From Metallosphaera cuprina Ar-4 (lineage in GTDB: Archaea > Thermoproteota > Thermoprotei_A > Sulfolobales > Sulfolobaceae): a DNA stretch of 64,000 nt. A program made the position numbers and the translations under genes. Positions 18,949 through 29,336 of this stretch are shown here, in pieces; positions within the stretch are counted from its first letter, which is position 1; each line of letters starts with the position of its first letter. Below the pieces are notes generated by a model. That model made no database searches. It saw only the letters and a list, made by a program, of their open reading frames with translations, and was not told where the DNA came from. Location of the stretch: the NCBI RefSeq assembly GCF_000204925.1, contig NC_015435.1, positions 1,195,160 to 1,259,159 on the forward strand. The letters are read 5' to 3'.

Positions 18949-19846
18949 GGGAGTTCATAAGGTCTTTAAAGTGAAGAGGAAGGAAATTCGAGCTCTCAAC
19001 GACGTATACTTTGACGTGAATAAGGGAGAGATATGTGGACTGGTTGGTCATAACGGTGCTGGGAAGACCACCCTAATTAAGATCTTGTCCACTTTAACTG
19101 TTCCCGACTTGGGGGACGCTCTTGTTGACGGTTTCAGTGTCACCAGAGAGGCCAAACAGGTCAGGAAGCGCCTAGGGATCATGATGGTTAGCGATCGGGC
19201 GTTCTATTACAGGCTGACTGGTTTAGAGAACCTAATCTTTTTCGCCTCGGTTCAAGGCCTGTCTTTGAATGAGGCTAGATCTAGAAGCAAGGAACTGCTA
19301 GAGCTTGTGGGTCTCTATGAATGGATGAACGTCCCTTACATGAAGTACAGCACAGGGATGGCAAGGAAGTTGGCGCTCGCTAGAGCGCTCATCACCGATC
19401 CTTCAGTCATCCTAATGGATGAACCGACTCTAGGTATGGACCCGATCTCCTCAAGGGAGTTCAGGAGATTAGTGGAAGGGCTTGCCAGGAGCAAGACCGT
19501 TCTTATGACATCTCACAACATGATAGAAGTGGAGGATCTTGCTGACACCGTAGTTATTTTAAATAGAGGCAAAGTGATAGCTAAGGGGCCTCCTGGAGAG
19601 CTGAAGGAAAGGATTGGGACGATGAAACTGATCAAAGTGAAAGAGGCTGACCCGAAGCTAAGGAAGTTCGTAGTAGGTTTTTCTGATAATTACTTCCTTG
19701 TCAGAGTTCCTGGGAATCTAAACGTAGACGGGGAGGAGATAAGGAGGGAACCGGCCACTTTAGAGGACGTTTTCGTCTCGCTCACGGAGGAGGCCGACTC
19801 CACCACCAACAGGACGGGGGGAGGACATAGGAGATGGGCACTCTAG
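18935..19846 (+). CDS. ABC transporter ATP-binding protein (ABC-2/DrrA type)
   Basis: Energy-coupling subunit of an exporter, 303 aa. Walker A is GHNGAGKTT (38-46), the signature is [15 protein letters not shown] (as in DrrA-type proteins, replacing LSGGQ), Walker B is [13 protein letters not shown], and the switch His lies in SHNM. A C-terminal DUF4162-like extension follows (about 220-303). The gene overlaps PadR by 14 nt and the permease by 13 nt. The substrate is unknown; the closest described relatives export drugs or cell-envelope molecules. Confidence 0.88.
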   Translation: MIKVEGVHKVFKVKRKEIRALNDVYFDVNKGEICGLVGHNGAGKTTLIKILSTLTVPDLGDALVDGFSVTREAKQVRKRLGIMMVSDRAFYYRLTGLENLIFFASVQGLSLNEARSRSKELLELVGLYEWMNVPYMKYSTGMARKLALARALITDPSVILMDEPTLGMDPISSREFRRLVEGLARSKTVLMTSHNMIEVEDLADTVVILNRGKVIAKGPPGELKERIGTMKLIKVKEADPKLRKFVVGFSDNYFLVRVPGNLNVDGEEIRREPATLEDVFVSLTEEADSTTNRTGGGHRRWAL

Positions 19847-20634
19847 CTAAGGTTTACGCTTACATTTACCTCAGAGGGTTCAAGATATGGAGCAGTTATA
19901 AAACACAGATGATTTTAAACGTCCTCTCCTGGATCTTACCGGTTTTCACGTATTATTTCGTCGGAGACTCACTTGGAGGGAAGTTAAACCTTGAGGGAGC
20001 AAGCAACTACACCGAGTTCATGATAATAGGGCTGGCCTTTCAGGGTTACGTCTCTTCAACCATATCAACGTTGAGCCAAAGACTCAGAAACGAGCAGCTC
20101 TACGGTACGATTGAATACTACGTTCTCTCGGACGGAGGGGTGCTATCATTTCTACTTTATTCAGCTCTTTGGGGATTCACAATAAATTCAGTAAACGCAG
20201 GAGTGATCCTTGCCATAGGTGCTATCCTTCACACCCAATATCACGTAAATCTGCTCTCCTTTTTCCTCGTTTTAACACTGCTCTTGTCTGCATCCCTTGG
20301 GCTCTCTATGATCTCAGCAGGCTTCACTATGTTTGTAAAGCAAGGCAACCCTATATCTTTCTTCTTCTCGACATTCACCACCCTCATGTCAGGGACGGTT
20401 TTCCCGGTGTCCGTCCTACCTTTGTGGCTGAAGGACATAAGCTTGGCGATCCCTCTCACTTGGGCGCTGAACGGCTTGAGGCTAGCCATGTTGGACGGAT
20501 ACGGACCTATAGCAATAGGAGGGATATTGATAGTTCTACTTATCTTCAACGCAATACTCTTACCTCTTGGAGCTTTGTTCTACCTCTACTCTTTTAACTC
20601 ATCAAGGAAGAAGGGGACTCTAAGCGAATACTGA
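19834..20634 (+). CDS. ABC-2 type permease
   Basis: Membrane partner of the ATPase upstream. It has 266 aa and six hydrophobic segments. A conserved ABC-2 [10 protein letters not shown] motif with the following [13 protein letters not shown] stretch appears at about residues 188-215. It is the last gene of the PadR operon and overlaps the ATPase gene by 13 nt. Two copies would form the membrane channel. No second permease or binding protein is present, which is usual for this class of exporter. Confidence 0.82.
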   Translation: MGTLAKVYAYIYLRGFKIWSSYKTQMILNVLSWILPVFTYYFVGDSLGGKLNLEGASNYTEFMIIGLAFQGYVSSTISTLSQRLRNEQLYGTIEYYVLSDGGVLSFLLYSALWGFTINSVNAGVILAIGAILHTQYHVNLLSFFLVLTLLLSASLGLSMISAGFTMFVKQGNPISFFFSTFTTLMSGTVFPVSVLPLWLKDISLAIPLTWALNGLRLAMLDGYGPIAIGGILIVLLIFNAILLPLGALFYLYSFNSSRKKGTLSEY

Positions 20635-21055
20635 TTTTCCTGTTTATCAATTTATTGACGTTCCAGAAGTAATCCAATGATTAAGGTAAAGAGAATCTAT
20701 GATCGTCCTCTAACGACTGAGTGAGGATGCTAGTTGATAGGTTGTGGCCCAGAGGGATAAGCAATATCGAAGCGATAGATAAATGGATGGAGAACGTGGC
20801 GCCTTCGGATGAGTTAAGGAAGTGCATCTTTTGCCGAGTATGTTACCGTATTGTTCTCAGAGAGTTCCATTAACTCTTGTACTCTAGGATTTTTATCCAG
20901 TTTCTGTGAATATCTTAATTTAAATTCATCCCACCTTTTAGGGTCGCGATCGAGCCAGAGACTAACAATAGTATAGCGTTGAAAGAATACATAGAGTGGA
21001 AGGGGAAACCTTAGTAAAGAAACCTAACATGAAATTAAAAAAATCATCTGGCGTC
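20635..21055. other. Gap without a gene
   Basis: About 420 bp between the ABC-2 permease and the converging ammonium transporter gene. No ORF with family resemblance, tRNA or repeat was recognised. Confidence 0.5.
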
Positions 21056-22537
21056 TTAGCCCTCTTCTCTCTTCTTGGCCTTCTCCTCTACCTTTTCCTC
21101 AGCTTTCTCAACTATCCTTCCATTGGTTTCAACGTAGGCCACCTCTCCGTGTATTGCGTAGTCTCCCTCCTTTAAGGCTTCAGGTGGTGCTCTCAGAGGT
21201 ATGAACAGACCTATCGCCTTCAAGAGACCGTAAGTTACTGCGAAGTCGTACACAAATACGACCAGAGCTCCCAGAGCCTGTATTCCTATCTGCGCAACGT
21301 TTCCATATAACGCTCCGACGAGAGTGGGATCAACGTACTTCGTCACGTTTGGATCCGCGAAGACTCCAGTAAGTATACCCCCAACAATACCAGCTATGCC
21401 GTGAGTTGAGAAGACGCCTAAAGAATCGTCAATGTTCAGCTTAGGTTCTAACTTATAGAGCGCAAGCCAAGGTAGGGAACCAGAGGCTATACCTATCAGC
21501 ATAGCGTATATCCCGTTTACGTAACCTGCAGCCGGAGTGATAGCTACCAATCCCGTTATTGCCCCAGATGTGGCTCCTATAAGGGAGGGTTTACCGAAGA
21601 ACTTCATGTCCATTAACATCCAGGTTATTGCACTAACGGCGGTAGCTACGTTAGTGTTGAGTACTGCAATCGCAGCGTCTATGGTAGATCCTCCAGGGTC
21701 CCCTCCGTTAAATCCGTCCCAGCCTAGCCATATTAAACCTGCCCCAGCCAATAGAAGGGGTAAGCTGTGCGCCTCCAGCTTTCTCTCCGAGGCTAGCCTA
21801 GGACCTACGGCCAGTGCAGCCGCTAGTGCCCCAACTCCTGCATCCACGTGAATCACGTACCCTCCAGAGAAATCTACCGCACCTAACTGATTTAGCCAAC
21901 CTCCCGCGAACAACCAATAAGCCACTGGACTGTAAACTAGGAGAGACCACAAAGGTACAAATACCATCCAAGCCTTGAAGTTCATCCTTTCAAGAACCCC
22001 TCCAGCTAATAGGACAGGAGTGATCGCAGCGAACACGAATTGGAAGAATATGTAAGTTGAAGTTGGAATGTCTAGCGGAGTGTTACCAGGTCCATATATC
22101 GTCTGCGAACCTTCGTAAAGTCCAGCTGTTGCGGGCGTTGGTGAACCGAGAATGCCATATCCGTTAATCTCTAACAGAGGTTTACCGAAGCCGAAGTTGT
22201 AACCAGCTATCATCCATATGACGAGGACTGCTGCGAACGCGTAGAACACCATCATGGCGCTATTAATAGCGTACTTCTTCTTCGTAAGACCTGCGTAATA
22301 TAACGCTACTCCCGGCACGCTCTGAAGTCCAACAAAAGTAGCTGCCGTGAGCATCCACGCATTACTCCCTGTGTCCAACCACGATGGTACTGCCACTGAT
22401 GGATAGTCCGCCGTGTGATTCTCTAACGCTGTGACGGTCGAGTTCAGTTGCTCTAAACTAGAGTTAGTAGCTCCTAAGGCCGTTAGTCCCAAGAGAATAG
22501 AGAATAACCCAACTACTATCACGTATTTTTTAATCAT
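21056..22537 (-). CDS. amt: Ammonium transporter
   Basis: Amt/Mep/Rh family channel for ammonium in the cytoplasmic membrane. It has 493 aa, a signal-like N-terminal segment and eleven further helices. Family landmarks are [21 protein letters not shown], the pore histidine of [26 protein letters not shown] and the second His in [18 protein letters not shown]. The C-terminal tail is Glu/Lys-rich. No GlnK-type PII gene is beside it, unlike in many prokaryotes. The start has an AAGGAG Shine-Dalgarno about 6 nt upstream, so the mRNA has a leader. Confidence 0.92.
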   Translation of the reverse strand: MIKKYVIVVGLFSILLGLTALGATNSSLEQLNSTVTALENHTADYPSVAVPSWLDTGSNAWMLTAATFVGLQSVPGVALYYAGLTKKKYAINSAMMVFYAFAAVLVIWMIAGYNFGFGKPLLEINGYGILGSPTPATAGLYEGSQTIYGPGNTPLDIPTSTYIFFQFVFAAITPVLLAGGVLERMNFKAWMVFVPLWSLLVYSPVAYWLFAGGWLNQLGAVDFSGGYVIHVDAGVGALAAALAVGPRLASERKLEAHSLPLLLAGAGLIWLGWDGFNGGDPGGSTIDAAIAVLNTNVATAVSAITWMLMDMKFFGKPSLIGATSGAITGLVAITPAAGYVNGIYAMLIGIASGSLPWLALYKLEPKLNIDDSLGVFSTHGIAGIVGGILTGVFADPNVTKYVDPTLVGALYGNVAQIGIQALGALVVFVYDFAVTYGLLKAIGLFIPLRAPPEALKEGDYAIHGEVAYVETNGRIVEKAEEKVEEKAKKREEG

Positions 22538-23369
22538 TTTACTCCTTCTTAGACTCTGTTAAATATTTTAAAAACATGCGCAACGTTTTGCATGAAAATT
22601 ATATAAAAGTAAGCATAAGTTATTAATAAATATTCGGGTTTTCTTTGTTGCTAGAAATGCAGAGTATAAAAAAATTTTATGCAAAGTTTGTTCATAAGTT
22701 TGGTATAATTTAAATCCTCTGTAATTCATAATTATATTATGATAAAGGGAGATGTGAGGAACAGTTTTTAGTAAGTTAATAAGAAACCCGGATTGACTAC
22801 AAATCCTACCGGAACGTCCAAAGGGTGTTTAATGAGTTTTATCGTTATTAGGAACAAGAGTCAGTATCGAGCGCTCTACACTTCTAAGTGAACCTTAAGA
22901 AGGCGTCTTAGCTATTCGTTTCTCTTCTTTAAAACTGGAAGGGCGTTTACGCTGAATTAGAAGGGTCGGTAATTTTCGACTTAATCATGAAAGATCTCTT
23001 CTGATCCTTAACAGGAAAGCTGTCAATCAAAGTTAGTTCTTCTGAGTTACATTTCTTAGGTTAGTCTTACGAGATGGCGACCTGGGTACTCTAACATATG
23101 ACGTCCGCTCAAAGAGTTGATTAAGAGGCTCTAAATCCTTCCATAATGCGGATGAGGCTCTTGAGGTTCGGCAAGTCCTAACGAACTCCCTAAAGCGCTC
23201 TCGCCTCGTGAAAGCTAAAGTTTGAACGGTTTGAGCTATCTGATCTGGCTAAATCTCCCATCGGGCCTTAGACGAGAGGAGTCCCTGAACTTAAACAGTG
23301 AATTCGAAGACTAAAAACAGGGCTCACGATGAGGCTATGGCACTGTTTTGACACCTTTATTCTCATCCG
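22538..23369. other. Gap without a gene, amt upstream region
   Basis: About 830 bp. The left 60 bases hold the amt promoter and palindrome. A very AT-rich block follows to about 22740. The rest is of mixed composition with stops in every frame and no recognisable family, tRNA or repeat. Confidence 0.5.
22575..22594 (-). promoter_or_regulatory. Imperfect 20-bp palindrome upstream of amt
   Basis: CATGCGCAAC followed by GTTTTGCATG matches its own reverse complement at 8 of 10 positions per arm. It lies directly upstream of the AT-rich TTTAAAATATTT box (about 22561-22572) that should be the amt TATA. The place fits an activator or repressor responding to nitrogen status. Confidence 0.5.
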
Positions 23370-24797
23370 CTATTTAGCGTTTTCAGTCCTGACCTTCTCG
23401 GTTCTCGTCTCTTTACCCCTCATGAAAGATAGAACCGTCGCACCTGCCAATATCAAGGCAGATAAAAGAAACGCGTAATGTAGTCCCACCACAAATACTG
23501 AAGAGAGGCCTCCATCCAACTTAGAGGTGCCTAGAAAGATCTCGAAAGCTACGTATTTGGGTATTGCAGCTGCTGCAACTGTGAGAGATATCACGTAGCT
23601 TAAGATCGTGCCTATACCACCTAAAGTCCTTGAAAGCCCTGAGATAGAACCGAAGTAGCCCTTCGGCGCGCTCGACATTATCGCTGAAGTGTTGGACGGC
23701 CAGAACATTCCTGACCCCACACCGTTTATCCCAGATACTATCAGGATTGTAAGGTAAGAGGCGTTAGGCGTCAGCACCACGTAATAAAGGATCACGGAAA
23801 GCATGATTATAGCTAGCCCCAACGTGGCTAACCACCTGGAGCCGTACCTGTCACTAAGCCTGCCCATGTAGGGAGCTAGGAAGCTGGCTATCACGTAACC
23901 TGGAAGAAGTATGAGGGAGGAATCGAGAGGAGATAAACCACGTACTCCCTGTAAATACATTATTAGAAGGAAAGTGATTGCCAGACCTCCTATGCTTTGG
24001 AGGAAACTTGCGGTCAGACTGTAACCTAGCAACCTATACTTGAACGCGTTGAGATCAATGATGGGATTGCTGACTTTACTTTCGTTGTAGAGGAAAACGC
24101 CCAAGAGAGCCAACCCAATCATCAAGATGGCGATCATGTTTAGGCTCAGCCCGACGCTCGCGATGGTGATGGAGGAGTATGATATCAAAACGAGCGATAA
24201 CCCTATAGTCAGGGCCCCTACTATATCAAGTTTCTTGGGTACCTTATTTACGTCTTTAATGTACTTTACACCGAGTATAACTGAGACTATCCCGATAGGA
24301 ACGTTAATGTAGAAAATGTAAGGCCACCCGAAAAAGGTTGTCAAAGTACCTCCTAACACTATACCAACTAGGGCCCCTATGTTCCAACCCAATGAGGTGT
24401 ATCCGTAAGCACGTCCCATCATATTAGGAGGGAAATGATCTGCAACTATCGCTCCGCTGTTAGCTGACATCATCGCTCCACCTACCCCTTGGACCAGCCT
24501 AAACGCTATCAAAAGATAAATCGAATTTGATAGACCACAGAGAGCTGAGGCCACTGTAAATATAACGAAACCTAAGTTGAATATCTTAGCCCTACCGTAA
24601 ATGTCGCCTATTCTACCAGTTTGAGTGGAGAGTATTGCAGAAACTAGAAGATACGCTAGCAACACCCAGATCGAAGTGAAGAGGTCTGAATGAAGGTCTT
24701 GAGCTATCTCCGGTAACGCGAGGAGAACTATAGTCCCATCAACGGCAGCCATCAAAGTTCCTAGGACTAACACAAGTAATATGATGTTTCTGTTCAT
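23370..24797 (-). CDS. MFS drug:proton antiporter, DHA2 (14-TM), paralogue of the gene at 11703
   Basis: 475-aa exporter with about 14 helices. Helix 1 has LMAAVDGTIVLLALPEI and motif A is GRIGDIYGRAKIF. The INVPIGIVSVILGVKYI and SNPIIDLNAFKYR segments match the other DHA2 protein of this window almost word for word. The frame opens at 24836, but I choose the ATG at 24797: it aligns with the paralogue's start and has a TATA box (24821-24830) about 28 nt upstream. The substrate is unknown. Confidence 0.82.
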   Translation of the reverse strand: MNRNIILLVLVLGTLMAAVDGTIVLLALPEIAQDLHSDLFTSIWVLLAYLLVSAILSTQTGRIGDIYGRAKIFNLGFVIFTVASALCGLSNSIYLLIAFRLVQGVGGAMMSANSGAIVADHFPPNMMGRAYGYTSLGWNIGALVGIVLGGTLTTFFGWPYIFYINVPIGIVSVILGVKYIKDVNKVPKKLDIVGALTIGLSLVLISYSSITIASVGLSLNMIAILMIGLALLGVFLYNESKVSNPIIDLNAFKYRLLGYSLTASFLQSIGGLAITFLLIMYLQGVRGLSPLDSSLILLPGYVIASFLAPYMGRLSDRYGSRWLATLGLAIIMLSVILYYVVLTPNASYLTILIVSGINGVGSGMFWPSNTSAIMSSAPKGYFGSISGLSRTLGGIGTILSYVISLTVAAAAIPKYVAFEIFLGTSKLDGGLSSVFVVGLHYAFLLSALILAGATVLSFMRGKETRTEKVRTENAK

Positions 24798-24820
24798 CTT
24801 AATAGAAATGTAGTAGTTAG

Positions 24821-24854
24821 TTATAAATTTGACCATCTAATAACTTAATATTAG
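24821..24854 (-). promoter_or_regulatory. TATA box and palindrome of the DHA2 gene at 23370
   Basis: AAATTTATAA (24821-24830, minus strand) is a good TATA box. Just upstream, CTAATA (24837-24842) and TATTAG (24849-24854) form a perfect 6-bp inverted repeat with a 6-nt spacer, where a regulator could help or block factor B binding. Confidence 0.5.
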
Positions 24855-25905
24855 ATATCTAAGCATAACTACTTACGAAGCGATGCGATTCAAAGAAGAG
24901 ATGGTTCAGCTTTGAGTTCTCAGAGAGAGATTTAAAAGTTATATACGATGAAGGACTAATAGATTTGAAAGCGTAGTGGAGGTTCTGGAAACTAGCCTTA
25001 TTTTGTAACTGAAAATCAACGTTGCCTCTAGGTAGAATCCTCCATGGAGATGAAAGCTAAACCTGGTGTGAATACCCTTCACCTCTTAAAGCCCTCCATT
25101 CTAGTTTATAATTAGAAATTTAAATTAAATAAAGCATTAAAGTTAGGTGATCCACTAACGGTGTACTAAGCTCGAAACCTAGAGGGTTGTGAACAAATGC
25201 ATGAATCGGCCGACACAAAAAGGTATTGACCTAATGAGAGTAGCTTTTCCTAGTTGAGTATGCTCGTCCTGTAAAATTGAAGCTCATACCCATCAGCGAA
25301 ATGTTACACCGGAGTCTAAGATTGGGAGATAGCTAACACGATGAGCTACGGCCACACCTCCATTGCGATCAACCATAAGAATTGAGGGTTCCTTTTACGT
25401 ATCTCGGTTCCTAACTAAGCTGAGGGGACTTGAATCCCTAACCGGAAAGGAAAGCCGGATCGAACACATCGAAAGTTTGGGCTCTTCGAACCTTTCCAGT
25501 AGACTAGGTACCTCAGGGGATAACCGATAATACGGCTCTAGAGCAAAGGGTAGCGATTCCTTTCAAAACTAATGAGAGGAGGGCATTGTGACAAACCGAC
25601 GGTTTCGGCACACTGTCTAAATCGGTAGAGTAACTATAAGCGGCGGGAGTTTCAGATTCTTGTTGTTTTTCACTTTTAATAGATGGATTAACTTTTAAAT
25701 GGTTTTAAAGCGCCTGACCAGTATATAAGTACGTCGTAGATCTAGAATGGATTCTGTTTAGATATAGTTATTATTTGTCGTGTCAACTCTTTAACATTAT
25801 AAAGGATTCTTATTAAGACCTTGAAGAATTAAAAAGTATGAAATACTTACACGCCTTTATAAAAGAAGAATAAGAAACTTATAACTTAATTTATAAATAG
25901 ATTAC
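24855..25905. other. Gap of about 1 kb without a gene
   Basis: No coherent reading frame and no recognised family. A minus-strand piece near 25420-25445 resembles a tRNA T-arm but lacks the rest of a tRNA. The right end is AT-rich and contains the promoter of the aminotransferase gene (TAACTTAATTTATAAATAG near 25880-25900). Confidence 0.5.
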
Positions 25906-27006
25906 ATGCAAATCGATCTTAGCGGTGAGGATCCGGATCCTAAGCTCCTCCCCTCAGAGGAAGTTGAGAAAATACTATGCGAACTTTTTTCTGATAAAGA
26001 GAAAAACTTGTTACAAGTGGATAAAAAGGAATGGATTGAAGCGTTTAGGAAGGAGATAGCTAAGTTCTTGCAAAATAGAGGCTTCGTGATAGGGGAAGAC
26101 GAGTTGTTAATAACTAATGGAGTGAAGGAGGGGATATACCTCTTATCGGACCTGTTTTCTCAAAACTCGATAGGTTCTGAGGAGCCCACATCTCCAGATT
26201 TCATAAGCACTATGAACTTCCGTGGGATAAGGACCCAACCAGTACCTTGGGATGAGGAAGGACTTATGACAGAAGTTCTTGAAAAGAGATTGAAAGCCCT
26301 TAAAATTTGGGCCGATCCGATAAAGTACCTTTACGTGACCACAGTTAACAACCCAACTGGATTGATCATGACTAGAGAAAGAAAGAAAACTCTGCTAGAG
26401 ATAGCGACCGACTTCGATCTCACGATTGTAGAGGACGATACTTATGGATCCCTCACATACGACATTACTCCACAACCTTCCCTGAAGTCACTCGATAAAG
26501 AAGATAGAGTAATCTACGTTTCTAGTTTGAGCAAGTTAATCTTTCCTGGAATTAGATTGGGGGTCTTGGTAGCTCAAGGCGAGAACTTAAAGAAATTAAT
26601 CTCACTGAAAAAAGAAATAAATAGACGTAACTCTTCCCTGGATCAATTAGTCTTTAACGAGATGCTAAGGAGAGGCATAGTAGAATCGTTAATGGAGAAG
26701 TCCAGGTTGTTGTACAGAAGGAAGAGAGATCTTGTCTTTGAAAACATAGTAGAGCACTTTCCTTCCTACGTATCTTGTATTAAGGCTAAGGGCGGATTGT
26801 CAGCTTTCTGTAGAGGGGAGAGACCGCTACCCCTAAAGGAGTTAGATATTAAGGTTGATTTAGGAGAGAAGTTCTTCTTTTCGCCAGATCGAGGTAGTAA
26901 CTCTTTTAGATTAAGTTTCAGTAGAGTAGGCGAAGATGAAGTTGGCCGCGCGATAAGGGAACTAGGAGAAGCAATTAGGGCGCTTGAGAGAACGTTTCGA
27001 TATTAG
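25906..27006 (+). CDS. Fold-type I PLP-dependent aminotransferase (class I/II)
   Basis: Cytoplasmic aminotransferase of 366 aa. Seen are NNPTG (148-152), the PLP-ring Asp and Tyr in VEDDTY (about 175-180), the Schiff-base Lys210 in SSLSKLIFPG, and the following GIRLG Arg that binds the phosphate. It resembles archaeal aminoadipate/aromatic aminotransferases and the catalytic half of MocR regulators, without their DNA-binding domain. The family start is shortened, so substrate-lid residues may differ. The amino donor is unknown. It stands alone with a promoter directly upstream. Confidence 0.78.
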   Translation: MQIDLSGEDPDPKLLPSEEVEKILCELFSDKEKNLLQVDKKEWIEAFRKEIAKFLQNRGFVIGEDELLITNGVKEGIYLLSDLFSQNSIGSEEPTSPDFISTMNFRGIRTQPVPWDEEGLMTEVLEKRLKALKIWADPIKYLYVTTVNNPTGLIMTRERKKTLLEIATDFDLTIVEDDTYGSLTYDITPQPSLKSLDKEDRVIYVSSLSKLIFPGIRLGVLVAQGENLKKLISLKKEINRRNSSLDQLVFNEMLRRGIVESLMEKSRLLYRRKRDLVFENIVEHFPSYVSCIKAKGGLSAFCRGERPLPLKELDIKVDLGEKFFFSPDRGSNSFRLSFSRVGEDEVGRAIRELGEAIRALERTFRY

Positions 27007-27204
27007 AACCACGATGTTGTAATATTCAATCGGGGTCTTAATTGAATGAATGGTTTCCGAGATACGTGCTAACCGTTTAGTACAATTCGTGAGGAAAAAT
27101 ATCTAACTTGAGAACGTGAGAGGTTTTCTGTTCCTCTTAAAGTCTTCAACTGGACAACGTATACACTCTACGTAAGACTTGCCGCTGTTGAATGAGGGGT
27201 CCAA

Positions 27205-27711
27205 CTAAACGTCCCCATTGTAAAACGGGTACAAAGCAAGGATTACGGAGTCCTTGTAAAGTCTCTTCCGATCTATCAGCCTTGTGAGCATGCCGACAGC
27301 ACCTTCTGCACGCTTCGTGTTAGACCCCCGATACACCAGGTCAGTGGCCTCTCCTAACTCCTTACCCTCAAGGACGAGCTTGGAGAGTTCGTTGGAGAGA
27401 GTGAAAGTGGGAGATATAGAAAAGTTCTCTTTATCTCTAGACATTGCGTAAATGACGGCGTACGCTACTATCTTTCCTCTATTCCAACAGACACCGCCTT
27501 CTATACCTATTCCTATATCACATTCACCGTCTAGGAGAGCCTCCATTGCCCTATTCCTAGCACCTGCGAACGTCTCATCGCACCAAGGCTGAGCGCTCAC
27601 ACCAGAGGAGACGTCTACGCTCTTAATCCTCCATTGGCTATCGATCTCACGTAGGGCGTCAGACACCGCACCAAGCTTAATAGGGTTTGTAGAACCCACG
27701 CATATCAACAT
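27205..27711 (-). CDS. Inosine/xanthosine triphosphatase (YjjX-like NTPase)
   Basis: Cleans the nucleotide pool by hydrolysing ITP and XTP. The 168-aa protein opens with VGSTNPIKLGAVSDAL, has QPWCDETFAGARNRA and IGIGIEGGVCW, and ends in a GAVGMLTRLIDRKR motif, all typical of the family. The frame extends to an ATG at 27729, but I choose the ATG at 27711 because the family starts at MLICVGSTN and a TATA-like box (27732-27739) lies about 25 nt upstream of it. The gene is divergent from the one at 27740, with interlocked promoters. Confidence 0.85.
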   Translation of the reverse strand: MLICVGSTNPIKLGAVSDALREIDSQWRIKSVDVSSGVSAQPWCDETFAGARNRAMEALLDGECDIGIGIEGGVCWNRGKIVAYAVIYAMSRDKENFSISPTFTLSNELSKLVLEGKELGEATDLVYRGSNTKRAEGAVGMLTRLIDRKRLYKDSVILALYPFYNGDV

Positions 27712-27739
27712 TTTTATCCACCGATTCATTCATAAAATT
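27711..27739. promoter_or_regulatory. Interlocked divergent leaderless promoters
   Basis: CATTTTTATC (about 27709-27718) is placed about 25 nt before the plus-strand ATG at 27740. ATAAAATT (27732-27739) is placed about 25 nt before the minus-strand ATG at 27711. Each TATA box lies at or inside the start of the opposite gene, so the two promoters may exclude each other. Confidence 0.45.
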
Positions 27740-28606
27740 ATGACAACAATAAAGATTGGTGCGCTAGCTGACTCAGGGGATCTCTATCCTTTCATTCCCA
27801 TGATGGAAGGTTGGATAAAAGAGGATGGAGTAAACCTTGAATTTGAAATAATTCCAACTGTTCAAGAAGTAAACATGACTGTACTTAGTAAGAGAGCTGA
27901 CGTTTCCGTTCCTTCTGCAGCTATGTATCCCTATATTCAAGACGATTACTACATTTTAGGAAACGCTGTAGCAACCGCCGTTGACGGTATCACAGGCATG
28001 CCCGTTTTATCCACGACCAACATGAGCGTAGAAGATCTTAAGAGATCAACGCTTATCGTTCACGGATCTAACACCTCCGCTTTCACATTGTACAGACTTC
28101 TGATAGGAAAATACGGTAAGCTAGCCATAATACCAAAAGTGTTGGATGAGATCAAGGCACTTGGGAAGGAAGGGGACGTGTTGGTTGCCGTTCATGAGAT
28201 AAAAATGATGTACGCTATGCAGAAGCTTGGGATAAAACCTTTCGTCATAACTAGCATGTGGGACATGTGGACGAAGATATCTGGAGGCGCGCCGATGCCG
28301 ATGGGAACTGTAGTCATATCTAAAGAGCTAGGAAAGGAAGCCGTCTTAAAGTTCAAAGACCTCTATGAGAGAAGTAAGAGGCTGGCTGAGAAGAACTTGG
28401 ATAAGGTAATAAAAAGGGACGTAGAGATCATGAGCGAAGCTCAAGGAGTGAACATGGAAAGGGAGATAGTAGAGAAAACTATCTGGGCGGACATACAGGA
28501 ATATAACGTGCCCATAGACAAGGTTAGGCAAGGACTTGAAAAGTTCTATGAGCTTACGCAAGAGAAGGGGTTGCTGCCTAAGCTTAAGGGTTTAGACATC
28601 GTATAG
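27740..28606 (+). CDS. MqnA/MqnD-like solute-binding-fold protein (DUF3834-like)
   Basis: 288-aa protein without a signal peptide. The opening IKIGALADSGDLYPFIPMM, the ADVSVPSAAMYPYI segment and the STLIVHGSNTSAF stretch resemble periplasmic-binding-protein-II folds such as MqnA/MqnD and the Sulfolobales family DUF3834. MqnA/D act in the futalosine route to menaquinone, but no other futalosine genes are nearby and Sulfolobales use other quinones, so that role is not claimed. It should be cytosolic. It faces the ITPase gene and ends 1 nt before the converging regulator gene. Confidence 0.55.
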   Translation: MTTIKIGALADSGDLYPFIPMMEGWIKEDGVNLEFEIIPTVQEVNMTVLSKRADVSVPSAAMYPYIQDDYYILGNAVATAVDGITGMPVLSTTNMSVEDLKRSTLIVHGSNTSAFTLYRLLIGKYGKLAIIPKVLDEIKALGKEGDVLVAVHEIKMMYAMQKLGIKPFVITSMWDMWTKISGGAPMPMGTVVISKELGKEAVLKFKDLYERSKRLAEKNLDKVIKRDVEIMSEAQGVNMEREIVEKTIWADIQEYNVPIDKVRQGLEKFYELTQEKGLLPKLKGLDIV

Positions 28607-28607
28607 C

Positions 28608-29336
28608 TTAGATGAAGGGTCGCGTGTAGTCCCTACTGATCGTTCCAACTAAAAGACTAACGTGATCCCTAACGTCATGCATGACCTCCATGACTTCCTT
28701 AACGTGCCTCTCAGGTATTGAGAACTCCATTAGATAGGCATGTCCTTCATGACCGCTTAGCGTCATTGAGTATCTAATGAAAGGGAGTAACTCCAAGTTC
28801 TCCTTAACGTATTGATAAGGAGTTACAACGTCGAGGACGAAGTCTCTCCTTCCGTAATCTATAATGAAACCTTGCAGATTACCACAATTCAAGGAAGCTC
28901 TATGGATTTCGCTAAACGACTTAACGTCAGAAAACCTAGAGAAGGGAAGGGGTTCAGTTTCGCCTTCATATTGAAATTCGAAAAGTTCAGGCTCAAACTT
29001 ACTGTCCAAGCTTAAATCCCACGAGTCGGATTCCACGTTATACGCCAACGGGTTCCCAGAGTAGTTCTCAAATCTTAGAACCGGAACTCCACGTTCAGAG
29101 ATGAGAATGAAGAAGTTATCCTTCAAGCTCTTTCTAAAGTAATACGAAGTGTTCGAAGACGTTTGAAAATAAATTCTCAACGCCTTGTTTCGAGGTATTG
29201 GAGTGAAGGACAGATTTGAAATAGATTTCAGTAACTTGATTATGTCATTTTTACTCTCTCCCGTTAGCCAAGCTAGAAGATCCACGTCCGGTCCTATCCG
29301 CCTCATTAACCTTACCAACTGGTGGAACTGTATCAT
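28608..29336 (-). CDS. Sulfolobales-type HTH regulator-like protein, paralogue of 36841
   Basis: 242-aa protein with no named domain. The first 35 residues (LVRLMRRIGPDVDLLAWLTG) align with the start of the protein at 36841-37722 (LIQMMIRFGGNPRCLAEVTG), and both continue with a likely recognition helix. A middle YNVESDSWDLSLD matches YDFESKRWKCEDR in the paralogue. The C-terminal half has a beta-alpha fold like an Lrp-type ligand domain. I infer a DNA-binding regulator. It overlaps the upstream CDF gene by 86 nt, an unusual length that suggests coupled translation. Confidence 0.5.
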   Translation of the reverse strand: MIQFHQLVRLMRRIGPDVDLLAWLTGESKNDIIKLLKSISNLSFTPIPRNKALRIYFQTSSNTSYYFRKSLKDNFFILISERGVPVLRFENYSGNPLAYNVESDSWDLSLDSKFEPELFEFQYEGETEPLPFSRFSDVKSFSEIHRASLNCGNLQGFIIDYGRRDFVLDVVTPYQYVKENLELLPFIRYSMTLSGHEGHAYLMEFSIPERHVKEVMEVMHDVRDHVSLLVGTISRDYTRPFI